A stretch of 64,000 nt of DNA from NCBI RefSeq assembly GCF_000014865.1, contig NC_008576.1, forward strand, positions 3,067,501 to 3,131,500, read 5' to 3'. The notes below the pieces were generated by a model. The model did no database searches. It worked only from the letters and a program-made list of their open reading frames with translations, and had not been told where the DNA came from. Position 1 is the first letter of the stretch, and every line of letters starts with the position of its first letter. Below are positions 25,984 through 35,160 of the stretch, piece by piece. This DNA comes from Magnetococcus marinus MC-1. GTDB lineage: Bacteria > Pseudomonadota > Magnetococcia > Magnetococcales > Magnetococcaceae. The position numbers and the translations under genes are program-made.

Positions 25984-27222
25984 TTACCCTGAAAGTCCAC
26001 CTCTACTATTTTTAAAATTTCTCCAAAACCCATAAAATGGACGTAACATTGTATAACGGTAAAAAACAGATTTATTTGACCAGAATTGGCTGTGCTTACG
26101 TGGTGGCGACAACATAATACGGCTGAATTCTTCTCTACTCAGCCCTAATTTTTTAATTACAAATTCATAATCTTCCCAACACAGTTCAGGTGAGTAATCG
26201 AGCTGTTCAAGCCGACAAATTGCCTCTTGACGACTTATTTGCCCTGAACAGATCAAATTGGAAAGATGGGCTTTGCGCTTGTGAATGCCAAATTTAACAG
26301 GTAGTATATAACCTTGGAAGAAACGTGTAAAAATGGATTCAAAATGCTTACCACCATAATCTCGCCAACCAAAAGTTTTTGAAATTTCATTTTTTATCTC
26401 TTCTACTCGGCAGGGTAAGTCATTGAGCAGATCAAAGCGCTTTAACCGCTTGCTATTGGACTTTCGCAACGCATCCAAATCCTTTTCCTTTATCATAGGA
26501 TAACGGTCTATCGGGACCTTACAATATTGTGCACAAATATCTTTTATATTAGCTACGTCGTCCTTAAGATAGATCCAGCTATAAGGCAAAAAGCCTTCTG
26601 TCTCCACATTAACCCCAGAAATCACGGTTGGAACATTATATTTTTTGGCAGTGTCGTACATCACAGAAAAAATAGCATGATCACTCAAAACCTCAATATC
26701 CACTACAGATGCCCATAAATAAGCTCTTTGCATATGCCGAAAAGTATCCCAATCGATAACGTGCGTATGCAAATCAAAACCTGTTATTTCAAGCATTCTG
26801 TTTATATTATCAACAGCTAATTCTGAGTTCCAACCATTATCACAGTGTACTAACAAAGGCCGAATTCCATACCGTTTACAAAGTAAAGCAAGATAGGTGC
26901 TATCCACACCCCCGCTAACACCCAAAATGGTATCATATGGTCTGCCTTCACCTAGTGCTTTGATTTGTCCAACATGTAACTCCAGACTGTTTTCATGACG
27001 TTGTGATAGAATTTTCTGGTATTTCTGATCAAAATTGCGACATTCAGAACAAACACCCTCATCATCTAAAGTAATGGATACGGCGTCTGTTGTATTCATT
27101 ATACAACGTGAGCATGTACGAATCGGTACTCCTTGTGGGTAATTAACTCTCAGCGGGGTAAAAATATTTTGCCCTCGGATAGGTAACATAACATTAGATT
27201 CGATCATAAATAATTCCTGCAT
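25984..27222 (-). CDS. wbpG: N-acetyl sugar amidotransferase (WbpG-like)
   Basis: ATP-pyrophosphatase-type enzyme of 412 residues. It amidates an N-acetyl group on a nucleotide sugar with ammonia from HisH/HisF. It has RTCSRCIMNTT and CSECRNF cysteine motifs in the first 65 residues (likely a metal site) and the PP-loop GVSGGVDSTYLA near 100. The ATG at 27222 has GGGAGAG upstream; the longer frame to 27288 is not protein-like at its start. The gene is visibly AT-rich with many AAA, TTT and ATA runs, unlike the neighbours, which suggests a separate origin. It sits between the Wzt gene and wbpB. Confidence 0.87.
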   Translation of the reverse strand: MQELFMIESNVMLPIRGQNIFTPLRVNYPQGVPIRTCSRCIMNTTDAVSITLDDEGVCSECRNFDQKYQKILSQRHENSLELHVGQIKALGEGRPYDTILGVSGGVDSTYLALLCKRYGIRPLLVHCDNGWNSELAVDNINRMLEITGFDLHTHVIDWDTFRHMQRAYLWASVVDIEVLSDHAIFSVMYDTAKKYNVPTVISGVNVETEGFLPYSWIYLKDDVANIKDICAQYCKVPIDRYPMIKEKDLDALRKSNSKRLKRFDLLNDLPCRVEEIKNEISKTFGWRDYGGKHFESIFTRFFQGYILPVKFGIHKRKAHLSNLICSGQISRQEAICRLEQLDYSPELCWEDYEFVIKKLGLSREEFSRIMLSPPRKHSQFWSNKSVFYRYTMLRPFYGFWRNFKNSRGGLSG

Positions 27223-27266
27223 GCGATTTCTCTCCCGCCATAGACCTTCGTGATAGCACAGTACGA

Positions 27267-28550
27267 TCAAATGGAAACAATATCCCATGTTAATAGGGGA
27301 TGTATCAGGCCTGGAGGGGCTGGTGAACGAGTCTGTCCATATTGGTTTACAGATATTTCACTATAAGCAAATGATATCTTCTGATCCATTAAAATGCCTC
27401 TCTCTCCTGGTATCTCAAAATCTACGCTACCGATGTATTGAGCAAAAGACATAAGACCGCCAGGAATGTGGCAAACACTCTTGTAGCGCCCCTTGGGCCG
27501 CAGCCGATCCGCCTTTTGAAACAGATAGTCGCTGCTGGAAAAGATTTCTACACCATCATGGGATAAAACAGTAAAAGTAATACGTAAATTATGCAGATCC
27601 TCTTTCAGGGTATACTCGATCTCAGCGGTAATGGGATTGCCCGTTGCCAGCAGACTATCTGTCTGCCCCAAATGATCGACAATGCGTATGCTATGCAGAA
27701 TAATCTCCTGCTGTTGCGGCGCCTGATCCACCGGCCAACACACCTGCCGCTCTTCACGACCGCCCTGCTGCATATAACGGCTAATCACAGCCCCTGTCTC
27801 ATCCTGCATCTTGATCTGCCCCTGTTCCATCAAAATGGCCCGTGGACAGAGCTGTTTGACAGCACCCAGATTATGGCTAACAAACAGCACCGTGCGCCCC
27901 TCGCCCTGGCTGGCTGCCTGCATTTTACCCAAACATTTGGCTTGAAACTCGGCATCCCCCACCGCCAACACTTCATCCACAATTAAAATATCGGGTTCCA
28001 AATGGGCCGCCACCGCAAAAGCAAGGCGTACATGCATGCCCGATGAGTAGCGCTTAACCGGTGTATCCAGATATTTGGCAACACCAGAGAACTCCACAAT
28101 CTCATCCAGCTTTTTACGTATTTCTGCCCTTTTCATACCCAGGATAGCGCCATTGAGAAAAATATTCTCCCGCCCCGTCAACTCCGGATGAAAGCCCGTA
28201 CCAACCTCTAATAATGAAGCAATACGGCCCTGCACATAGATTGCGCCACGGGTCGGTGCCGTCACCCTGGATAAGAGCTTGAGCAGGGTCGATTTGCCCG
28301 CGCCATTTTTGCCGATAATGCCCAAAATTTCCCCTTGGGGAACTTTTAAATCAATATCCTTCAACGCCCAGACAAAATCCCCCCCAACCTGAGTGCGGTC
28401 ATTCGTCTGACCCAATTTTTCGTAAGGGTCCTGCCGTCCCAGCCAGCGGGCCAGCCAACGGTTCAGGTCATGGGAGAGGGTACCACTGCCCACCTCCCCC
28501 AAACGGTAGAGCTTTGAAACCTCCTCCATCACCAAGCTGTATTGCGACAT
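27267..28550 (-). CDS. wzt: O-antigen/polysaccharide ABC exporter ATPase with C-terminal carbohydrate-binding domain (Wzt)
   Basis: Energises export of a finished glycan with a Wzm permease. In 427 residues: ATPase domain to about 245 with Walker A GIIGKNGAGKSTLLKLLSR (near 80), the signature YSSGMHVRLAFA and Walker B ILIVDEVLAVGD. A beta-rich C-terminal domain from about 280 corresponds to the Wzt substrate-recognition domain. The last 60-70 codons become AT-rich like the neighbouring wbpG, so the recognition domain may have been part of an exchange. The likely permease partner is at 35161-36024, not adjacent. Confidence 0.88.
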   Translation of the reverse strand: MSQYSLVMEEVSKLYRLGEVGSGTLSHDLNRWLARWLGRQDPYEKLGQTNDRTQVGGDFVWALKDIDLKVPQGEILGIIGKNGAGKSTLLKLLSRVTAPTRGAIYVQGRIASLLEVGTGFHPELTGRENIFLNGAILGMKRAEIRKKLDEIVEFSGVAKYLDTPVKRYSSGMHVRLAFAVAAHLEPDILIVDEVLAVGDAEFQAKCLGKMQAASQGEGRTVLFVSHNLGAVKQLCPRAILMEQGQIKMQDETGAVISRYMQQGGREERQVCWPVDQAPQQQEIILHSIRIVDHLGQTDSLLATGNPITAEIEYTLKEDLHNLRITFTVLSHDGVEIFSSSDYLFQKADRLRPKGRYKSVCHIPGGLMSFAQYIGSVDFEIPGERGILMDQKISFAYSEISVNQYGQTRSPAPPGLIHPLLTWDIVSI

Positions 28551-28653
28551 ATGACTCTACCTATGTTTATGAGAGATGCCTCGCCCTCGGCTCACCGCTA
28601 AAAGGGTCACGTCCTCCCCCCCTCACGCTATCGCGGTCCTTATAAGCTGGCAA

Positions 28654-29292
28654 TCATGCATGACTGGGCACCGCCGCCGGCAACTCAAAAAATCGGGTCA
28701 GCAGGTGCAAACCAAAACGGTGGCTCTTCTCCGGATGAAACTGCACCCCAAAAATATTGTCCCGGGCTACCGCTGCGACAAAGGAATAGCCATGCACCGC
28801 TCGACCCATGACATCGTTTGCATCCTCGCACTGTAGATGGTAGCTGTGTACAAAATAAAAACGACTCTGCGCCTCCATCTGTGCCACCAATGGGGCGTTC
28901 CCTTCTGGAATAAAATCACACCAGCCAATATGGGGGATGCGTGCATGTTGCCCCATGCGGCTGGCATCAAAGCGTACCACATCGGCGGCGATCCATCCCA
29001 AACCGGGTAGCACCCCCTCTTCACTCCCACGGGCGATTAACTGCGCCCCCAGACAGATCCCCAGCAGCGGCACCTTCCGTTTGAGCACCTGCTCATCCAG
29101 CACCTCACGCAGCCCCCGCTGTTGCAACTGCGCCATGCCTTGGTCATAGGCCCCTACCCCAGGCAAAATCAGACGCGTCGCCTTGGCTATCTGGGCAGGA
29201 TCTGACGAGATCACCGCACCATATCCCGCCTTTTTAGCCATGTTCACAATGGATGCCAAATTGCCACAGCCATAGTCTACGACGACATTCAT
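28654..29292 (-). CDS. HisH-like glutamine amidotransferase subunit of sugar amidation
   Basis: Class I glutaminase of 212 residues from the ATG at 29292; longer in-frame starts at 29313 and 29340 are less likely. It begins VVVDYGCGNLASIVNMAKK, has the nucleophile cysteine in LLGICLGAQL (about 82), and the His-Glu pair in HPEKSHRFG near the C-terminus. It makes ammonia from glutamine for HisF/WbpG. It is the first gene of the operon that ends with the hisF-like gene, so the two partners bracket wzt, wbpG, wbpB, wbpD and wbpE. Confidence 0.87.
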   Translation of the reverse strand: MNVVVDYGCGNLASIVNMAKKAGYGAVISSDPAQIAKATRLILPGVGAYDQGMAQLQQRGLREVLDEQVLKRKVPLLGICLGAQLIARGSEEGVLPGLGWIAADVVRFDASRMGQHARIPHIGWCDFIPEGNAPLVAQMEAQSRFYFVHSYHLQCEDANDVMGRAVHGYSFVAAVARDNIFGVQFHPEKSHRFGLHLLTRFFELPAAVPSHA

Positions 29293-29484
29293 GCCCCCCA
29301 CTCCCCCACCCATCGCACTTTCACGCCCCTTGGGGTGCACCTAAATTGGAGCCCTTGGCCCATCTTTAACGCCCCATATACAGCGTTTATCCGCTTGATA
29401 GACCACATTGGATCCTTCATGATAAGAAACTCTGTCGAGCTTGTGCTCGATCCGATTCTTTACGCTAAATGCTTGAGCTCTCTC

Positions 29485-30774
29485 ATGAAGCAGATACTCT
29501 GCGTCTCACCCTATTATCTCCCCTTTAATACCCCCGACATGCAACGTTTGCGCATGCTTACCCCCCTCATGGGCCAGCATGGTTGGCAACCCACCCTGCT
29601 TACCGTGGCGCCACACCATCATCCTATCCCACCGGACCCTACCGCAGAGCCCCTTGGGAATATACCCATCCACGCCTGTGCCGCGCTGCCATACCGCGTC
29701 ACACGCTATCTGGGGCTGGGTAATTTGGGTTTGCGCTGCTGGCCCTATCTGTTGCTGGCGGGGCTCAAGCTTTTGCGTCAACAGCCCTTTGATCTGGTCT
29801 ATTTTAGCACCACCCAGTTTGACGCCATCAGTGTTGGCCCGCTCTGGAAACGCTTAACGGGGGTACCCTTTGTGGTGGATCTACAGGACCCCTGGCGCAA
29901 CGATTTTCATCTTACCCGTCCCCGCCACGAACGACCCGCCAAATTTTGGTTTGATTACCCTCTAAAAAAATTGACCGAAGGCCTGACCATGCCCCACGCC
30001 TCGGGCATGACCGCCGTAACCGCCAACTATCTGCACACCATGCAGCAACGCTACCCCACCCTGCACGACTGCCCTGCCCTAGAGCTTCCCTTTGGTGGTA
30101 GCTTGGCAGATTTTGCAAGAGCCCGCCACCAAGCACCACACCCTTTTTTTGACCCCGCCAAGACTGGCTTTCGTGTGGTCATGACCGGGGCCATACCCAC
30201 CCACATGCAATGGGGTATGGCGCGTTTTTTACGTGCCACCAAAAAACTCGACCAAGCGGGCCTGTTACCCGAGGGATTTCATATTTATCTGATTGGTACC
30301 AACTACGCACAAGGCCCAACCGACCAACCACCCATTCAAGCGATGGCCCATGCGTTGGGTATCGGCCATCGCCTCACTGAGCAGCCACAGCGGATAGGTT
30401 TTCTACAAACCCTTAACCTGATGCAGCAAGCTGACCTGCTCTTATTACCCGGCCAGAGAGAACCAAACTACACCCCATCCAAAATTTACCAATATGCCCT
30501 TAGCGGCACACCAACCCTCGCGTGGTTTCATGAACAAAGCCATCTATGCCATATGTTTGAAACGCTCCACGCTGGCACGCTGCACACCTTTAACCATGCC
30601 ACCTTGGAGCAAACCCTGGAGATACAACTACAAGAGAGCTTACTCGCCTGGATAAACAGAACAACCGGCTGGAAAGGCTATCACGCTGAGACGGTGCAGC
30701 AATTTGAGGCAACCGCACTGGCCAAAAAATTGTGCCGCTGGTTCGATGAGATCATTGCCACCAACGGACCCTAA
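29485..30774 (+). CDS. Glycosyltransferase (GT4-like)
   Basis: GT-B type transferase of about 429 residues from the ATG at 29485, where the frame begins KQILCVSPYYLPFNTPDMQRL, a usual GT4 opening. The frame extends upstream to 29335, but those 50 residues overlap the divergent hisH promoter region and look non-coding. The C-terminal half has FRVVMTGAIPTHMQWGMARF and PGQREPNYTPSKIYQYALSG, the donor segment in which a YxxSKIYEYLA-type motif is common. It is transcribed away from the amidation operon; the sugar is unknown. Confidence 0.78.
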   Translation: MKQILCVSPYYLPFNTPDMQRLRMLTPLMGQHGWQPTLLTVAPHHHPIPPDPTAEPLGNIPIHACAALPYRVTRYLGLGNLGLRCWPYLLLAGLKLLRQQPFDLVYFSTTQFDAISVGPLWKRLTGVPFVVDLQDPWRNDFHLTRPRHERPAKFWFDYPLKKLTEGLTMPHASGMTAVTANYLHTMQQRYPTLHDCPALELPFGGSLADFARARHQAPHPFFDPAKTGFRVVMTGAIPTHMQWGMARFLRATKKLDQAGLLPEGFHIYLIGTNYAQGPTDQPPIQAMAHALGIGHRLTEQPQRIGFLQTLNLMQQADLLLLPGQREPNYTPSKIYQYALSGTPTLAWFHEQSHLCHMFETLHAGTLHTFNHATLEQTLEIQLQESLLAWINRTTGWKGYHAETVQQFEATALAKKLCRWFDEIIATNGP

Positions 30775-30975
30775 TAACACGCACCCTGGCAAGGATCATA
30801 CGCTGCATTCCAACACCAACCCGGCGTAAGAAATTTATTTATCCCCCTACCACCCCACCAACAAATAAGCTTGGGCAAGCGTTAACCCCAACCTCTTTTG
30901 CACAAACCCAGCCCACAAACATGGATTAAACGTGCAAAATGCACAATCAAAGACCTTGCGCCATGCCCGTTTTGA

Positions 30976-32235
30976 TTAAGAGCAAGATGTAACCCCTCTT
31001 TCTGCAAGAGCGCACTGTACACACGTCACAATTTTCTCCGCATCCCGCTCCCAGCAAAAGCGTTGCTGTGCCGCTTGCAGTGCCGCCTGTTTGGCCTGCT
31101 GCAAACGCTGCGGTTGATCTACAAGGAGGTTCACTTTGTCGGCTAATGCTTGCGGGTCGCGCTGGGCATAGATAAACACCGTGTCAGGTAATGCCTTGGC
31201 TAACTCCATCTGCCCTTGGGTATCACTGGCGATCACCGCCAACCCTGCACGCAGATATTCCATGGCCTTATTGGTTAATGTCAGATCACGGCTGGCACTG
31301 TCACTCAACTCGCCACAAAACCCCATATCATGCTCGGCCAAGCAGGCTAATAATTCCGCTTGAGGCACCAAGCCATGAAAATAGATATGCTCTTGCATCG
31401 CCTCGGGAGCCAAACGCCGGAGCTGCTGTTCAAATCCAGGCCGTGGATTGCCCCGCACATGAATCTCCACAGGGGTTTGCAAAAAATGCAGCGCTTGCAT
31501 CAACTGCTCTAGCCCCCGCCCTGGCCCAATGGTCTGGGAAAACCACACCAAAGAGCAAAGATCCAGCCGTTTACGCGCCCGATAGTGACCCTTTAGGCTC
31601 GCTCGCTCCGCCCACGGAAAGGTGTTGTAGACAACCACCGGTGGCGACACCTGGTAAGCATTGGCCAACGCCTGACTTAAAGCGTGAGAGGTGGTGGTGG
31701 CATAGGCACCCTGTTGCAAAAGCGTGGCTTCGTAGTGGCGCATCATCGCCACCGGTCGCCTACTGCGGTCTGCGGGCAGCAGATCCTCAGAGTACCAATC
31801 CTCCACATCCACCGCCACCCGAAAGCCCGCCTGCAAGAGCTTAACCCCAACCCACAAAGCGGGTTCAAGATGCACAATATAGAGATCCGCTTGGCGGCTG
31901 CGCGCAATTTTAAGCAAGCGGCCCGTAAAATAACCCAGTTGGGCCGGATGCTCCCAACCCAGCCAGCGCCGCACACCTTGGGCGAGCTTCACGTGCAACC
32001 GCGCGACCAGCCAGTGCCAACGGGCCAACCAGCCCCCCCCAGCCAAATCCACCATCGGGGTATAGTGCCACAACGCGCCAACCCTTAACGCCTCTATTTT
32101 ACGGGCACCCTCCTTATCCCATATGGCACCCAACACCTCCACCGTGTGACCCGCTTTAGACAGCGCATCGGCCTCTTTAGCAACACGAGGATTGCTGATA
32201 ATCTGAAAGCCCGAAACGATGACAATCTTACTCAT
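30976..32235 (-). CDS. Glycosyltransferase family 4
   Basis: Protein of 419 residues from the ATG at 32235. It overlaps the FkbM-methyltransferase stop (ATGA), so translation is coupled. It opens KIVIVSGFQIISNPRVAKEAD with the NPRV element frequent in GT4 enzymes. The C-terminal half has LVWFSQTIGPGRGLEQLMQAL and GFCGELSDSASRDLTLTNKAMEYLRAGLA, split over the usual donor region. In-frame upstream codons to 32349 are inside the methyltransferase gene and are excluded. Target unknown. Confidence 0.85.
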   Translation of the reverse strand: MSKIVIVSGFQIISNPRVAKEADALSKAGHTVEVLGAIWDKEGARKIEALRVGALWHYTPMVDLAGGGWLARWHWLVARLHVKLAQGVRRWLGWEHPAQLGYFTGRLLKIARSRQADLYIVHLEPALWVGVKLLQAGFRVAVDVEDWYSEDLLPADRSRRPVAMMRHYEATLLQQGAYATTTSHALSQALANAYQVSPPVVVYNTFPWAERASLKGHYRARKRLDLCSLVWFSQTIGPGRGLEQLMQALHFLQTPVEIHVRGNPRPGFEQQLRRLAPEAMQEHIYFHGLVPQAELLACLAEHDMGFCGELSDSASRDLTLTNKAMEYLRAGLAVIASDTQGQMELAKALPDTVFIYAQRDPQALADKVNLLVDQPQRLQQAKQAALQAAQQRFCWERDAEKIVTCVQCALAERGVTSCS

Positions 32236-33065
32236 GACACAGGCAAACCCAGCAGGTGGCATAAGCGGTAAGGTTGAGTCGGATCGTACACAGCGCCGGT
32301 CTCCAACACCTCGACACGATAACCCCGCTCTTGCAGCCACGCTTGGCACTCGACCGCAAGCGCTGAGGAGTGCACCTCAATAACCATAATAGGGCGATTT
32401 TGCTCAATGGTTTGCTGTGCCCCTGCCAGCACCTCTAGCTCAGCCCCTTCTACGTCCACCTTGATTAGCTGGGGGATCATCACCACCCCCTCAGCAACCA
32501 GATCATCCACGCGCCGCACCGCCACGTTGATCTCTGTGACATGCGCCGCCTCCACTTGAAAACTGGAGTCGCTCAATTTACCCATGCTGGACTCGGGCAT
32601 AATGGCAAAACGGGCATCACCTTGACGATTTCCCATCGCATAAGGTTGCACATAGAGTGGCAACTCAGGGTTGAGCTGTTGCAGCCGCTGAAGGTGGGTA
32701 ATATTATCGGGCATCGGTTCAAAACAGTGAACCTGCGCCGCCCCGTGCAGCGCCATAATACCAGCCATATAACCACGATGGCTGCCGATATCCAAACAGA
32801 CCCCTTGAGTTGGCGTTAGCCGACCCATTTTTTCGCCCACCACTTTTTCGTAGGTGCCTGTCCAGATCAACTTGTCCGTCGGCAGACTTATGGGCATCCA
32901 CAACCCTTTGGCCGGACCGGCATTGATCTGATAATCAAAGTGACGGCCTGCCAAAAACCGAGCAAAAAAACGGCGCTGTAGCCATGCCAAGAGGGGAATT
33001 TTGCGAATATGGTCGCGCATCCACCAAGGAATGAGATTGACGCTTTTTTCTAACCATCCCGCCAT
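32232..33065 (-). CDS. FkbM family methyltransferase
   Basis: SAM-dependent O-methyltransferase of 277 residues. The SAM-binding start is VCLDIGSHRGYMAG (near 89), followed by VHCFEPMPDNITHL. The FkbM hallmark LIKVDVEGAELEVLAGA (near 200) and PIMVIEVHSS come later. These enzymes commonly methylate hydroxyls of sugars in surface glycans, sometimes at chain ends. The stop overlaps the start of the next GT4 gene, so the methyl group is probably placed on a sugar handled by that transferase. Confidence 0.88.
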   Translation of the reverse strand: MAGWLEKSVNLIPWWMRDHIRKIPLLAWLQRRFFARFLAGRHFDYQINAGPAKGLWMPISLPTDKLIWTGTYEKVVGEKMGRLTPTQGVCLDIGSHRGYMAGIMALHGAAQVHCFEPMPDNITHLQRLQQLNPELPLYVQPYAMGNRQGDARFAIMPESSMGKLSDSSFQVEAAHVTEINVAVRRVDDLVAEGVVMIPQLIKVDVEGAELEVLAGAQQTIEQNRPIMVIEVHSSALAVECQAWLQERGYRVEVLETGAVYDPTQPYRLCHLLGLPVS

Positions 33066-33319
33066 AAGCTACGACTCCCCACACCTCTCACTAGGATCAA
33101 CGGCCTGCGCGTTCTAGCTCTCGCACACTCAGCCAGACTAATAAAGCTTTTATGCAGCATCTGTTCCAGCCGCTTCTCTTTCTGCCACACCCCGGATAGC
33201 GACAGGCCATAACCCTCTCACCCCTTCGTGCCAATCCGTTGCAGCCATGGACAGCCGCAGCGGTTTTCGGGCAAACTGTGGCCACCACAGCCTAAGCCCA
33301 GCCCCTTGCAGGAGTGACC

Positions 33320-34414
33320 ATGCCCATCTTAGCCCTGTTGACCGATGCCTATGGCGCACACGGCGGCATTGCCCAATACAACCGGGATCTGCTGGATGCC
33401 CTGGCTGTGGCCTACCCCCAAACGCGGATCACCTTACTGCTGCGCAACCGCCAGCAGCCACTGGGAGAGATGCCTCCAACCATTGATTTGCAAGAGACAT
33501 CCTTGGCGGGCAAAGCGGCCTACTTTCGCCAAGCCCTACACAGTGCGCGCCGGGGGGGCCCCTATCGGCTGATCCTCTGCGGACATATCAATCTACTCCC
33601 CCTAGCGCAACTGCTGGGCAGCCTTACCGGCACCCCGGTCATGCTGCTCTGTTATGGCATTGAGGTGTGGCAACCCACGGGTGGTCGCTTAACCCGCTGG
33701 GCTCTGTCCAAGCTGGAAGCCGCCGTTTCTATTAGCCAAACCACCACCGACCGTTTTTTACAGTGGGCCAGCCTTGCCCCAGCCAAGACCCACCTGCTGC
33801 CCAATGCCATTCATCTTAACCACTACCGGGTAGACCACAAACCCTCCTATCTTATCGAGCGCTACGCCCTGCACCATAAAACGGTCATCATGACCATGGG
33901 TAGGTTGGTTTCTCAAGATCGCGCCAAGGGGTTTGACGAGGTCATGCAGGCCCTACCAGCCTTGCTAAAACAGGGGCACGATGTGGTCTATCTCATTGTT
34001 GGGGATGGTCCAGACCGCCAGCGCCTAAGCCAAACCGCACAAGCCCTTGGCCTAGCCGACCGAGTCCGTTTTACCGGTTACATTGATGAAAAAGAGAAGG
34101 CCGATCACTACCTGCTGGCCGACTGTTACGCCATGCCAAGCCAGGGGGAAGGCTTTGGTTTTGTGCTGCTCGAAGCCATGGCCTGCGGCATTCCCAGCAT
34201 CGGTAGCCAGACAGATGGCACCCGCGAGGCCCTGCGCGATGGGCTCTTGGGAACCCTGGTTGACCCCCATCAACCCGCCCAACTGATCACGGCCATCGAA
34301 CGGGCCATCGAACAACCCCGGCAGCGTCCAGAGGCCCTCAACTATTTTGCCTTTAACGCCTTCACCCAACGGGTGGATGATCTCTTTGCCCCTTGGCTTG
34401 CACCCCCTACCTAA
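33320..34414 (+). CDS. Glycosyltransferase family 4
   Basis: GT-B transferase of 364 residues. The ATG at 33320 lies 5 bases after an AGGAG ribosome site; a GTG two codons upstream is less likely. It opens PILALLTDAYGAHGGIAQYNRD with the glycine pair of the acceptor-side loop. The second half has VIMTMGRLVSQDRAKGFDEV, YLIVGDGPDRQRL and MPSQGEGFGFVLLEAMACG, the donor EX7E region. It stands alone on the + strand between minus-strand operons; no sugar specificity is readable. Confidence 0.88.
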   Translation: MPILALLTDAYGAHGGIAQYNRDLLDALAVAYPQTRITLLLRNRQQPLGEMPPTIDLQETSLAGKAAYFRQALHSARRGGPYRLILCGHINLLPLAQLLGSLTGTPVMLLCYGIEVWQPTGGRLTRWALSKLEAAVSISQTTTDRFLQWASLAPAKTHLLPNAIHLNHYRVDHKPSYLIERYALHHKTVIMTMGRLVSQDRAKGFDEVMQALPALLKQGHDVVYLIVGDGPDRQRLSQTAQALGLADRVRFTGYIDEKEKADHYLLADCYAMPSQGEGFGFVLLEAMACGIPSIGSQTDGTREALRDGLLGTLVDPHQPAQLITAIERAIEQPRQRPEALNYFAFNAFTQRVDDLFAPWLAPPT

Positions 34415-34433
34415 ATCGCTGCTCCACGTGGGG

Positions 34434-35147
34434 TTACGCGTCGCCATCCTTTAGGGTATAGAGATAAAAATCGGCTTCCGAGGTCTGCTCAGGGTCGTCA
34501 CCGGGCGTGTAGTGGTAAGGGTTAACCTCGTGATGGAGCAAACGCCATTGGGGTGCATGGCGCTCGATCCACTGGGTGAATTGACGGGGGCGCATGTGGT
34601 GTTCCGTTTTCCCCTCAAAATTACTGGCATAGATCACCACATAGCGTTGGGCACAGCCAAACAACTGCCGCATATAGGCCTCAAACACCCCATCCTCCAC
34701 CAGATGGTAGATCACATCCAAAGAGAGGGTACAGGGCACCTGAAAGCGCTGCGCATGATCGGCAAACAGAGTTGGATCAAAAATAAAAAAGCTTTTCCCC
34801 GCATCTTCTTGATAGCGTTGAATGCAGTGTTGAATCGCCGTGCGCGAGACATCTAGGCCAATATAGTTGGCAACCTGATAGAGCCCCAGATTATGGCCAT
34901 CACCACAGCCAAACTCCAATACGGTTTCGATCTGCTGTTCCGCAAAAAATTGATTGAGAAATTGTGCTTTATAGTGGGCCAACCGCCCATAAGAGCCACT
35001 ACCGGAGTTCCCTCCTTGATGGTAACGCAGCTCCCAGTAGTTCCCTGAACCGGGAAAATCTGCAAACAAAACCTGGTGCGCCCACTGACGGGCCCGCGCA
35101 CTGAGACGCAGACGCGCCAGTACCTTTTGTTTAAGCCATGCTTTCAT
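34434..35147 (-). CDS. SAM-dependent class I methyltransferase
   Basis: Protein of 237 residues from the ATG at 35147, which has a CAGG element just upstream. The frame is open to 35204 but that part lies inside the wzm gene. SAM motif I is VLEFGCGDGHNLGLY (near 77) and motif post-I is YIGLDVSRTAIQHC. The motif IV region has LSLDVIYHLVEDGVFEAYM. It follows the O-antigen permease by 13 bases, so an end-cap methylation on the exported chain is plausible. Substrate not readable. Confidence 0.83.
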   Translation of the reverse strand: MKAWLKQKVLARLRLSARARQWAHQVLFADFPGSGNYWELRYHQGGNSGSGSYGRLAHYKAQFLNQFFAEQQIETVLEFGCGDGHNLGLYQVANYIGLDVSRTAIQHCIQRYQEDAGKSFFIFDPTLFADHAQRFQVPCTLSLDVIYHLVEDGVFEAYMRQLFGCAQRYVVIYASNFEGKTEHHMRPRQFTQWIERHAPQWRLLHHEVNPYHYTPGDDPEQTSEADFYLYTLKDGDA

Positions 35148-35160
35148 ACCTGACAAACCC

